64,000 bases of DNA from Hibiscus mutabilis (lineage: Eukaryota > Streptophyta > Magnoliopsida > Malvales > Malvaceae): assembly GCA_019671005.1 (NCBI GenBank), contig CM033714.1:82079909-82143908 (forward strand), written 5' to 3'. The notes under the pieces are model-generated. The model was not told the origin of the DNA. It was given only the letters and a program-made list of their open reading frames with translations, and did no database searches. Position 1 is the stretch's first letter, and each line of letters begins with the position of its first letter. The position numbers were made by a program, and so were the translations under genes. Positions 11,663-23,123 of this stretch are shown here, piece by piece.

Positions 11663-11754
11663 TTAAAGAAGTGGAATTTGACGGCGGAAGAAGCGACGTT
11701 TACGTCCGTCAGCTTCATTTGACGAGAGAAAATGGAAGAACGGAGAAATCAAAG

Positions 11755-11757
<3 letters not shown>

Positions 11758-11795
<38 letters not shown>
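11758..11795. repeat. (GA)n microsatellite in the 5' leader of the kinase gene
   Basis: About 19 uninterrupted GA dinucleotides start 96 bases upstream of the CCR3-like start codon. On the gene's strand this is a (CT)n tract, a common feature of plant 5' leaders and core promoters. It is likely polymorphic in length. Confidence 0.95.
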
Positions 11796-11798
<3 letters not shown>

Positions 11799-11934
11799 CA
11801 GAGAGTTTTAATATTAAATGTGTTTTAAGAAGAGAGGGAAATAAGCCGTGTTTGGCACCGCATCTCTTAATTGCCAAATTATTTTTTGAACGTTTTAGTT
11901 TTTCCACTTTATTTTTCATATGAATTATTCAAGG

Positions 11935-13270
11935 GAAAAAGACCTCTTAGCTCCCTCCTAATTTCTAAATAGGGCTAATTGATCCCTCTCAAATTAAGAA
12001 ACAATTCCATCCCTGTTAATTTCAACTAATCACAACTTTAATGTTCAATCAGTTTTACAAAAATTTTGATTACATAATAACAAGTTTAGCCCTCAATGTT
12101 TATACGTTAGATTGATTTTTCTTGATTTTAAAAAATTTAAAACATACCTTATAGATTTTGTAGATTTGACTTAAATGAAAAATAAGTGCCTAAAGTATAT
12201 CTTTTTTGAATTTTAGGTGCCTAAAGTATTTTTTTTTGTAAAAATAGGTGCTTAAAATTCCAAAAGTTACAATTTTAGGTTCCTAATTGTTAATGGGTAT
12301 TAATTTTTTTAACCAATCAATGCTTGACACATAACATTAATTTAATTTTAAAATTTTTTAAGAAAAACAAAAAATTTCAAAATTTCAAAAATTTCCAAAA
12401 TTTTGCAATTTTTACAAAACAATCTCTAAAATCTCCCAAACCCCCCAAATTGCCACCGCCTCTGCCGCCCCTAATCCTACCCCTTTGATCGTCGGACCTA
12501 GCTGCTCGTTTCCCCCATCACTACGTAGCCGAAAAAGATGAACAACGTGATAACCGAATGTCGATTTTGCGTTCGGCGTTCGGCTGCCACATCGTTCATC
12601 GTTTTCGGTGACGCTATGATGGGAAAAAAGACCGGCTAAGTCTGACGACTAAAGGGGTAGGATTAGAGGCGGCGATCGGCAGTGGAGGCGGCGAAAATTT
12701 GGGGGTTTGAGTTTGGGAGATTTTAGGGATTGTTTTGTAAAAATTGTAAAATTTCGGAAATTTATAAAATTTTGAAAAAAGAAATTATTTTAAGTTTTAA
12801 ATTTTAAAAAAATAAAATAAACATGCACGTGTCAAGCATTGATTGGTTAATAATTTTTTTAATACTCATTAACGGTTAGACACCTAAAATTGCAACTTTT
12901 GAAACTTTGGGCACCTAAAATTACAACGGTTGAAACTTTAGGCACCTATTTTTACAAAAAAAAAAACTTTAGGCACCTAAAATTTAAAAACTATATACTT
13001 TGGGTACCTATTTTTTAATTAAGCCTGTATATTTTGTTAACTATTTTTTTTAAATTATGACAAATTTGATAAAATATATAAATGTTAATTGCTGAATTTG
13101 TTATTGTGCGAATCACAATTATGGAAAACTAATGAAAAATATTACCATTGTGATTGGTTGTCTTTAATTGTTTACTTTCAAAATTTGTAGAGACTAAATT
13201 GTTTCTCTTTTTGAGAGGTACTATTTTGTTCAGCTTTGAAAATGAGAGAGATCTAATAGATATTTTTACA
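11935..13270. mobile_element. Nested palindromic (foldback) elements
   Basis: The inner element, about 12171-13024, is a near-complete palindrome. The left arm has repeated 'aggtgcctaaagta' units, 'aaccaatcaatgcttgacac' and a GC-rich stretch (ccgcctctgccgcccctaatcctacccc). All of these reappear reverse-complemented in the right arm at about 12650-13010. The loop is about 12500-12640. The outer flanks (about 11940-12160 and 13030-13265) look like weaker inverted copies of each other ('gatccctctcaaattaagaaacaat' against a mirrored 'attgtttctctttttgagaggta'), suggesting one foldback element inserted into another. No transposase ORF is present. RNA crossing this region would fold into a long hairpin. 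Confidence 0.7.
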
Positions 13271-14322
13271 TAATTTAATATTAATTTAAAACCTTTTTTT
13301 ATTTTCCATGAACAATGACATAATCTTTGGACTCTATTTCCTTAAGGTCAAAATATTCCATTAATCCTTATAGTTGAATATTTTTTTAACGGTTAACAAA
13401 AAAAAGGTTTTTTCTTTTTAATAATCTTGTGCCGTCTGTAAGTTTTTTTTTTTATTTTTCTGCATTAGCTGATGATCGGCAATTACCTAGCTATTGGTTG
13501 TCGATTGTCGGTGTTTATTATTTTTCTGTTTTTTTTAATAAAAATTTCTATTTTTATGACACGTATTTTTTCTGTCCTTGTGACATGCGTTTTTTATGTC
13601 ATTGTGACATATTTTCTTTGTTTTGTGGTTTTTGTTTCATCTGTCCTTGTGACATGATTCAGCATATCCTAGCGGTCGATCATTGCTTACATAAAGTTTT
13701 AATTAGCGCTAGTTTCTGATTATGATTTTGCCAATAGTCATGAAAAGTTAGATCCCCACTCGGTTGATTGTTGTTTGCCAATGTAATCAATCCTGAATAA
13801 CGGAACATTATGCATGATAGTTTGGATCGCTTACCTCTCGATTGAATAGAGACAAACAGATTCAGGAAGCTTTTAATTTTGATAGTATACTTATTTTCAT
13901 ATAAATTTTTCACTTTTCTTTGTTTTGAGTTGTAAAAAACTTGGGTTGATTAGTCATATTATTTTCTTTCCTCAATGCATTGTAAATTGTAATATTTTCT
14001 ATAATTATAATAAAAATTCAATGGTCATATTCAAAAAATAATAATATTTTTAACGGTTTGTTGGAGATCAAAAGTTTAGTTTTGTGTGGCTTATGTTGAG
14101 AACTTTGGTCAACGTATGATAAGTCAATCTCGTTCATTAAGAGAAGTGCTTTATTTTTTAATAATCTTAAGTAAATATAAGCTAATATTTATTTATTTTT
14201 TAATCTTTTAATAACGTGTATATATATATTATAGACAAAAATGTTCAAACCTGAATCTTCTAACACATGACTTAGAGAGTGTAGAAGGGTGCAATAAAAG
14301 TGTTATTGATCGACTAAAGTAT
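13271..14322. other. AT-rich spacer with a short tandem motif
   Basis: No gene is supported. About 13555-13660 holds three to four imperfect copies of 'tgtccttgtgacatg' spaced 30-50 bases apart. The remainder is low-complexity AT-rich sequence. Confidence 0.45.
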
Positions 14323-15269
14323 TTTATAAAATTAAATTTTTACAACGTGCGATGAACCCGCTGAACATAACTGATGTTGAACACCGCTGAACACTATTAA
14401 ATTAATTAATAAAGATTAAAAATCTCAGGGACTTAACATACAATTAACAATTATTTAAAATAAAATTTTAATTAAATTATTTTTCATATATTTTATTTTT
14501 TAATCTTTATTTTCAATTAATTAAATCAAATAACAACTATAGTTGATTCCTAAATTAAAAAACTCTAAATTCCTTAATTTAAAATATTAGTATTAAATTC
14601 AACATCATCCACAAACCCTAAACATCCCCAAACCCTTCTCATACTGGTATTTTATTTTTACGGTTAACTACCGACTAAAAAATTGAAAAATGGGAATAGA
14701 AAAACAAATGTCGATGAATCTAGTAGTTAAGATGAAAAACTTCCACCCCTGATCTTTACCTGGAATCAAGTAGTTAAGATGAAAAACTCATCCCCAATCT
14801 TAAAAAATATACGAAAAGTTTGATTTTTAATTATTTACATAGCAGGAAATTTCTTGTGGTGTTCATAGAAAACTCTGACGGCAGTATTTTCGACGACTCT
14901 GGTAATAGAAAGGAAATAATTTAGGGATGTCTAGAGTTTGTTGAGGATGAAAATTTTACTATTAATATTTTAAATTAAAGATTAAAAAATAAAAAATAAA
15001 AAAGATGAAAGGTTATTAAACTCAAGAGACAATGGATGGCTTAAATTTAGGGATTGATTATGGTTAATATTTAATTTAATTATTTGAAAATAAAAATTAA
15101 AAATAGAATATATATAAAAAATAATTTAATTAAAATTTTGTTTTAAATAATTATTAATTGTATGTTGAGTCCTTAAAATATTTAATTTTTATTAATTAAT
15201 TTAATAATATTTAATATTAATGATGTTCAACGGTATTCGTCGCACGTGATAGACTCGTCATTTATAAAA
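14323..15269. mobile_element. Non-autonomous Mutator-like foldback element, copy B
   Basis: The element spans 14332-15260, bounded by a perfect 9-bp direct repeat TTTATAAAA at 14323-14331 and 15261-15269. The ends are inverted copies: left TTAAATTTTTACAACGTGCG, right (reverse complement) TGACGAGTCTATCACGTGCG. They are followed by the subterminal motif GAACACCGCTGAACAC and the AAATTAATTAATAAAGATTAAAAA stretch shared with copy A. The interior is palindromic (about 14460-14660 against 14930-15130) and has no ORF. It belongs to the same family as copy A at 515-1963. Confidence 0.8.
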
Positions 15270-16376
15270 TGAAGAATATGCGTTAGGCAAGCTCCGACAA
15301 TTTAGTGGCTACAAACAATATACAAAAACCGAATTAGGCATTTTATTTTGAGGACCAATTATCGGACGTAATTTTGTCAGATATTTATATCTTATTTTAC
15401 TATCATACTAAGAATTAAAATTGTTTGATATTTTCATTTAAGGTACAGAATTTATAAAATAATTTCAACGAATATAAATTAATGGGATTAAAAATTGCAT
15501 TTGAAATATGTCGATTCCATAAATTTTATGATAAATATATAATACCCTTATTCGATAGATTTTTTACTTATATTTTATTGATAAAAAACGAAATAAAATA
15601 GCATCTAATATTGACATTCGACTTATAGGAAAGGGTCTTAAAAATTGACTTAAGGGATATTTTTGTTTTTATAGCAGTTTTAATTTATCGATTTCGTTCT
15701 TATGATATTTTCGCATCAATTTGGCCGCTAAAGTAGTCGAGTTGTATCATCGTTTGACCCTTTAACTGGCACTCTAACCATAATTTCTAAATCTCAAACC
15801 CTAATAAAAAAATTTTATTGATCTAAAGTGATTATGAAATATAAAAGTATTCCTAAACCCTAAACGGTGATACAATTCAACTACTCCGAAAGCTAAATTG
15901 ATACAAAAATACTATAAAGACGAAATCGATAAATTAAGACTACTATGAGAACAAAAATAGCCCTTAACCCAATAAAATTTGAGCAAATTAATAGGGATTT
16001 TCCTTTTATACATGAAAGTAGGAGCCTAAAAAATGTATATAATGGCCACGTGAGACTGTTGAAAATCTTTACATTTTCAACGATGCAAAACATTAGGGGA
16101 GAAATCTAATTTTGGTTTTTCCTTTAATGTAATTTTTTCTTATTTTATTTTTACTTTAAAATATTATAAATATATATAAAAAAATCAAATGTACTATGAT
16201 TTCATAAATAAAAATATAAGGTTGATATAAGAAATTTAAAATCGAAGCTGATAACGGATTGAGTATATGTTTTTTTTTTAAATCTAAATAAAAACGACAA
16301 TATCTACTTAAAATATTATCTATATTAAATCTCAGAATTATCATCCGAATATGAATTCTAATTAATAAAAATATAT
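15270..16376. mobile_element. Spacer holding a MITE-like inverted repeat (about 15638-15985)
   Basis: A left arm near 15650-15765 (aagggatatttttgtttttatagcag...atttatcgatttcgt...catcaatttggc) is mirrored by a right arm near 15868-15965 (gctaaattgatac...acgaaatcgataaatt...aacaaaaatagccctt). The arms are about 110 bases around a loop of about 100 bases. The flanking sequence is AT-rich and empty. Target duplications were not resolved. Confidence 0.55.
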
Positions 16377-17191
16377 TTTAGATAGGGAAAATTTTACGGC
16401 ACTCGACGAGCACCGTTAAGCACCACTAACGATAAGCACCGATGAGCGCTGTTAATTTAATTTATAAAAATTTAAAATCTAAAAGATTGAACGTATAATT
16501 ATAATATTTTTAAAAAATCAAAAGATAAATTAATAAAAATATTTTTTTATTTTAATTTTATTTTAAACATAATTAAATCAAAATATCTGCTTTTAAATTA
16601 TAATACCCTAATTTTTATTCATTTGAAATTCACGCAGCCGCTGCCCTGCGGCAAAAAACAGAGCAGTGAACATACACGTTTCTGGGCGGAATCCACGTTT
16701 ATAAATTTCAATTATTTCAACATATTTTCGAAACATATTTGTTCATCGTTTCTGGGTGGAATCCACGTTTATAAATATGTTTCAAATTATTCAAGATAGT
16801 ACGAGTTTAACCGACATTTCAACAGTGCAGTGAACATACATGTTTTTGGGTGGAAAAAATAGCGGCGGGGGGATTTAGGGGCCAACGGCGGCCACGAAGG
16901 TGCGGCGGCATGGCAGTGCGAAAGTGGTCGGCGGCGGCGGATTGAATTTTTAAGTAAAAAAATTAGAATTTTGTGATTTATGGTAGGTATTTTGATCTAA
17001 TTATGTTTAAAAAAAATTAAAAGAGAAAAACATGTATTTTAATCAATTTACCTTTTAGTTTTAACCAATTTATAATTATACAGTGAATACTTTAAATTTT
17101 AAATCTTTATAAATAAATTAATAGTGCTCATCGGTGCTCGTCGTTAGCAATGTTCATCAGTGCTCGTCGGTGTGGTAAACTGATCGTTCTA
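16377..17191. mobile_element. Mutator-like foldback element, copy C
   Basis: The ends are about 16386 and about 17182. The left end reads GGAAAATTTTACGGCACTCG and then CACC-rich subterminal repeats (GACGAGCACCG, TTAAGCACCA, ATAAGCACCG). The right end is the mirrored form (gctcatcggtgctcgtcgttagcaatg...gctcgtcgg). Flanking 9-mers TTTAGATAG and TTCTAATAG agree at 6 of 9 positions, so the target duplication is only a weak match. The loop contains a duplicated 'tttctggg[c/t]ggaatccacgtttataaat' and a GC-rich 'gcggcg' tract. No transposase is present. Confidence 0.65.
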
Positions 17192-18199
17192 ATAGTCACA
17201 TTTGCTAAAAGAAACTGCAATTAGTAAGTCAATTTTTAAAAATAAAAACTTTAGAAAGTAGAATAGATAATGGATTTAGATATTGAAATGGAAAATATTA
17301 TCTCTAAAAACAAAGTAAATTTTGGATAATTCTACGGTAAATGACATGTATTACAGTATACCACTATTTATATGTACCGCAGTGTACCATTAATTGTTTT
17401 AATTAGTTTTAAAATTTTAAGAACTGAAAGTGTTATTATTTTCTTTTTAGAATAAAATCTTAAAAAAATATTTTTATATTATATTTTTAGATTTCCTTTT
17501 ATTTTTTAATTCAAAAATTATTAAATTTTTATTACTATAATGATTCATACATTCACTTTAATTTAAGGGTAAAGTTCACAAAATGATTACTAAACTTTTA
17601 TCTATTATTCAATTTGGTAACTAAACTTCCAGTTGCTTTGATGTTACCGCTAAACTTTTAGTTTTGTTTTAGTTTGGCCACTGACCCATTAACGACCGTT
17701 AAAAGAGTGACGTGGCTGTTGAAATATTTTGTATAATAACACATTTAGTCATCTGCGTTTACGCATTCTAACAATTTAGTCATAATTCGAAAGAAATAAT
17801 AAATTTAACTCTCATTATTTCAATTTGACTCTATTTTTAGTTAGAGATAATTTAATATTTTATTTTGATCCCTCAATTATAACTAATGTTATCTTGTCTC
17901 TCCCAAGTCCCAACCATACTCAATCCATGAAAAAAACAATCCCGAAATTCTAAATCCATAAACCTAAATCTCTAGACTCTAAACCTTAAATTGAATCCCT
18001 AAACTTTAAATCTAAAGCGCTTGTGAAAATTACTTTTTCACTGTCGATGCATGAAATATTTTCCCATTAAATATTCTACGTAAGACATTTGAAGATGTTG
18101 AATTGAACTAGTCTAAAGATTCCATCTCGATTGGAAAACTCAAAACCTTGTATTATCACTGGAGGACATGGTATCCCTCACGTATTCATCTCATACTTG

Positions 18200-20500
18200 T
18201 GTAGCGACCTTTATTTCCCCCAAAACAATCAAGTGGGTCCTATGTAAATTTAGTGCTACTAATTATCCCCTTAAATTATTAATGAAAATCTTTTAAAAGA
18301 AAAGGATTTATTTGGGAAAACCTTAACTTTTTGAAAAAAAATAATGAAAACTTGAAGTCGCCACCGGCCACTTGGGTAAGGTAGGCCAGACACCATAAGA
18401 AACCAGAGATTCATTGTGAAAGGGTCTGGGAGTTGGTTACACGAGGGAAGGATTAGCACCCCCATCATGCCCGGAAATCAGTACCAAAATATTGTTGCTT
18501 TTAAAAGGATGAAAATCATTGAAATTTATATTGAATTCAATTCGGAGTTCTTAAATGAAAATTAACCTTAACTCCACGGCCTTTATCGAATTGGCGGATT
18601 CAAATTAATTGGACATTTAATTAATAAGGTTGACGATATATCAGACCATAAATTAAACCGACATCGAATAAGCCTGACTGCCGTATTAATTTATGGTTCG
18701 ACTTCCATACGTCACATTTATGCATGATGTAAGCATTTAAGTATGATGTGGTGATTTTGTCAATTCTTAATCCATTTACCTCGGATGGTAGGAATTAATC
18801 CGAATATTTAGTCAACATCCTTTAAGCTCGGACTATTACGACATAAATATTGGAATTAATAAGTACCTACTTTTATGATTTAAATTAATTAAGAATGCAA
18901 TTAAGATTAAAGGTTATATGAATGACAATTAAGACATGACAATCAAATGTACGAATATAATCACACAAAAAGAAGGCCTGACTTATTAGAAAGCTCAATT
19001 AGTGATCTATTTATTAACTAAATGATTCTAATACTTAGCCCTAAATGAATTAGCCCTAAAAGATTAGAAACCCTAAATTATGGTGATTAAATTGTTATTT
19101 AATGTCAATCTAAACTTAAAATTAATTTTATCATAAAAGTAATTAAGAAATGTTCAATTAATTTAATGAATTTAACATTTACTCCGATAAGCCAATGATA
19201 AATTTAAATTCACTAAATTAATTCAAACCCTAATCTAACTAAGGCTCTAAAGAATCTAATCCTAAAATTAATCTAATTAATTTAAGGATTGTGCCCCTAT
19301 GAGACGAGCACACAATCCTAATCTAATTAATTCGCCTATCTAAAATCGAAAACTAACTTAACAACCCAAAGTCTATACTATCACACTAAGCCTACATAAG
19401 TAAATGTAAATATGACTAAATATTGTATACTATTTAAAGAAAATAGTGGATAGACTTTAAAACTTTATATATTGTATACAAAAGCATACATTATATATTT
19501 TGCAAAATTCTTCTATATACTTTAAAAACTATATTATACACCAAATATATATTTCATTTTTACAAAACATTATTATATACTTCAAAAACTATATACTTTA
19601 AGACTATATATTCATATATCAAAAATACATATTACATTTTACAAAATTATACTACATACTTTGAAAACTACATATTATATCAAATATATATATATATGTA
19701 TATATATTACATTTAAAAAAACAATCTATTATATACTTAAAAACGTTTACACTATATATCACAAAACATATACATATTTTACATTTTACAAACTTTTATT
19801 TTATACTAAAAACATACCTATCATAAGTTGACGATATATACATATTTTCTTATTTTACAAATTTCTACTTTATACCTAAAAATATATATTAGACATAAAA
19901 ATTATGTGTTACATTTTTACAAATTTTTATCTTATGCTAAAACTATGTGCATGTTAAATCGCAAATATAGACTATTCGAACTAATTTTCAACCACAAATC
20001 AATGATCACAAACAAACAATATTAACGTTCGAATTAAGTTGAAATTTACAGGAAATAAATGGGCAAGATTTAAATTAAAATGCATGAAAAAAGAATAAAG
20101 AAATTTTAATTTAAAACTGAAAAGGAACTAAATTGGACAAATTGAAAATTAGGGGCCAAAATTAAAGACATTTACTGGTTAAAAAAGGACTAAATTAAAA
20201 ACGATCAAAAAGTTTCAAGGACTCAGGGCATTATTAAAATAGGCGGAATGACTTGACCTATAATTAAAATGGGCGGAGGAACTAAAGTTGTAATTGGACC
20301 ATGCAGAAGGACCGTGGGCATAATTATTTTAGGGCGGAGGGATTTAATATGCAATTAAACCAAATTTAAAACAATAAAACTCTATAAATAGGGGTCTTAG
20401 ATTATTTTCAGCTCTTTTACCCAAACCAGCCACCCAAACGCTCTCAACCCTCCCTCGTCCCCGGCTGAACGTCGTCGCTCGCTGGGGATAAATCCCAGAA
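18200..20500 (-). repeat. 3' LTR of the Ogre/Tat-like element, truncated
   Basis: It starts TGTAGCGACC and matches 28322 to about 30610 closely along its length (for example 'gattgtgcccctatgagacgagcacacaatcc' at about 19289 and about 29412). Similarity stops near 20475. From about 20505 the minus strand already reads reverse transcriptase. A deletion has therefore removed the rest of pol and the first part of this LTR. The LTR contains an AT-rich minisatellite at about 19430-20010. Confidence 0.8.
19430..20010. repeat. AT-rich minisatellite inside the 3' LTR
   Basis: Imperfect units of roughly 60-70 bases repeat the pattern 'tacattttacaaatt...tatatactttaaaaactatatatta'. The homologous array in the other LTR is at about 29570-30110. 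Confidence 0.65.
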
Positions 20501-20504
20501 TTCG

Positions 20505-21256
20505 GCCGATGGCCGCCGCTCGCCTTGTCGGGGCCGATCTCGATGCCTTTCTAACTTACCACAAATCCCAAAAGCTTCATCGACGTGATTACGAAGGTAC
20601 ATTTGTCCGGGTTAAGCTTTAGTTGATACTTTCTTAGCCTTCGGAAGAGTTTTCGTAAGTTTTGGATGTGCTCCTCCTCGGTCTTAGATTTAGCTATCAT
20701 GCCATCCACGTATACCTCGATTTCCTTATGCATCATGTCATGAAACAAGGCTACCATGACCCTTTGGTAAGTTACCTCGACATTTTTTAATCCGAAGGGC
20801 ATCACTTTGTAACAAAACGTCTCACACATGGTCACAAAAGTGGTTTTCTCCATGTCCTCGGGGTATATTTTGATCTGGTTGTACCCTGAAAAGCCATCCA
20901 TGAATGAGAACCAAGCATGCCCCGCAGTATTGTCCACTAAAGTGTCAATATGAGGCAAATGAAAGTTTTCTTTGGTGCTCGCCTTATTAAGGTCCCTATA
21001 ATCTACACACATACACACCTTATCATCATTTTTTTGGTATTAGAACGATATTGGCTACCCATTCTGGGTACTTAGAGACTTCCAAAAATTCGGCATCGAG
21101 CTGTTTCTTCACATCTTCCCTAATTTTTAGTAACATGTCAGTTCTCATTCTTCGGAGCTTTTGCTGGACAGGCTTGCATTCTGGCTTAATGGGAAGCTTG
21201 TGCATTACAATGTCTGTGTTTAAGCCTGGCATATATTGGTATGACCATGCGAACAC
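20505..21256 (-). pseudogene. Gypsy reverse transcriptase fragment
   Basis: Minus-strand reading shows the RT core in two frames: 21026-21256 (ending in WVANIVLIPKK) and 20551-21018 (VDYRDLNKA, FSGYNQIKI, MPFGLKN, VYVDGMIAKSK, LLGFVVS). The reading then passes an in-frame TAG at 20551-20553 to a short RT-like tail near 20505. The catalytic pair is YVDG instead of YVDD, so a metal-binding Asp is lost, and the frame breaks near 21020. RNase H and integrase are absent. The fragment cannot encode an active polymerase. Confidence 0.9.
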
Positions 21257-22283
21257 ATCTCTAAATTCTACATATAATTCCAGTAACCTCTGCCTAACTT
21301 TTGGTGATAGGGTACCTCCAATCTTTACTTATTTCCTTTATTCGTCAGTCCCCAAGTTTAGGATCTTTATCTTCTCTTGGTGCAGGAAGATTTGCTTCTC
21401 TGCATTGGCCATCATTCATAGCAGCTCATCGGGAATCTCATCATTTTCTTCCCCTATCTCCGCCAAGTACATGGGTTGTTCAAAATCTACTTTAGGATTA
21501 GGTTATGTATCGTTCATACAGTTTATATTAAGAGGCATGCATAATTTTAAAAGTGCATATTGGGAAAAGAAAAGTATAGTTTATGACACGAATAAATAAT
21601 TAAATAAATAGATGAATAGGTAAATGAATAAATAATGAATGAATGAAATATAATGTAATGAATGCCATGTTTTCCATTTGAGAAAGAAAAGGTAGACATA
21701 GTATATTTCATTTGAAGCAGATGGATATGACATAGTTGCCCTTTTTTTTTTACAAAAGATGTATGTTACTTTCGGGCCAAAGTAACAGAGTGGTTATAAG
21801 CATTACTTTGATTTGTTCCTATAAAATGCTAGCATGACCCTGAAGGTCCATTTGTTGAGCTTTTCTCCTGGGAGACACGAGCGAATTCTGGCCAGAAATC
21901 AATTAGCCTTGCTTCCATCACCAATCATGTTCACATTCATTTCCTCTAAAGCCTCACTGATCAGCTCTTCCTAGGGACACATTTCGCCCTCCTGGTTTGC
22001 CTCTTGGATATCATTCTCCAGATTTTGAATCCCCATAGATATGAAGATACCTTTGAAGTTTGTGTAGGTTATGGGGGCCCAGGGTATGTCCTCTACTCTC
22101 AGCCTGGCCTTCCTCTGTTCATGTTTCTTTTTCTACTCTTATCTTTTTTGCAAAAAATGGGCTTATAGCCAAGTTTGAAGCAGTCCACCTTATGAATCAC
22201 AATAACGGGATGAAGACGCCCCTGTAGATTTCTCCTTAAACCTTTATTCTTTCTTGCTCTTTTACCCAAGGTTTTGAATGCCA
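21257..22283. other. Degraded pol spacer of the retrotransposon
   Basis: The interval between the protease and RT fragments has no recognisable domain. It is AT-rich, with short 'aaataaatga' runs (about 21590-21655). It is internal retrotransposon sequence by position. Confidence 0.5.
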
Positions 22284-23069
22284 TCATCTTAGTGCTATTT
22301 GACAATTTAGGGCATGGAACCTTGCTCCATTCAGCAACATAAGTAGCATTGACAAGTTCAAAGGCTCTAAAGGCACACTCCATTGCTTCTCCATCAGTAG
22401 GGATGTATGGTGTATCTGAGTCATTGAAGCGATGATGTCCTCTTTGGCATTCACTATTACTAACTTCCCCTCGGTGATAAACTTTAACTTTTGATGGAGT
22501 GAGGACGGAACGGCGTCGGCCAAGTGTATCCACGACCTACCTAACAGGCAGTTGTAAGATGGCTGAATATTCATGACCACAAAATCGACCACATATTCAG
22601 TGGGACCAATGAGCAAGGGTGCTTCTATTTTCCCAACCACATCTCTTTGAGTATCGTTAAAGGCCCGTACCGTATTATGACATGGTTTTATATGCGAGCT
22701 GTTGATTGGCAATCTTTGTAGCGTGGCTAATGGCATAACATTCAATGCAGAGCCATTATTAATTAAAATGCCTGGCAGCACATAACCTTTACAGTGAGTG
22801 GTGATGTTCAGGGCCTTGACGGACCCTATGCCTTCCCTTGGAATTTTATCATCATTGAAAGTAATGTGATTGGCGTCGGTGATGTGACTGATAATCTGAT
22901 CCAATCTCCCAACAGAGATATCTTTTGTAACAAAAGTCTCATTCAAAACCTTCAATAATGCATTACGATGCTTTTCTGAGTTTAGTAACAGATCAAGTAC
23001 TAAAATACGAGCTAGTTGTTTTCGGAGTTGATCAACAACATTATACTCACTGTGCTTCAAAATTTTCAA
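22284..23069 (-). pseudogene. Gypsy aspartic protease region
   Basis: A 261-residue open stretch carries the retropepsin-like fold signature ILINNGSALNVMP followed by YNCLLGRSWIH about 75 residues later, typical of Tat/Ogre protease with its downstream LLGRxWIH block. The catalytic Asp of the D-[TN]-G-S motif is replaced by Asn (AAT codon near 22768), which should abolish proteolysis. A further overlapping remnant continues to about 22099. Confidence 0.8.
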
Positions 23070-23123
23070 AAACTCTTGTGCTTACGTTTCTATGACCAGC
23101 TTCTTGATTTTTGAAGGTAGGTT

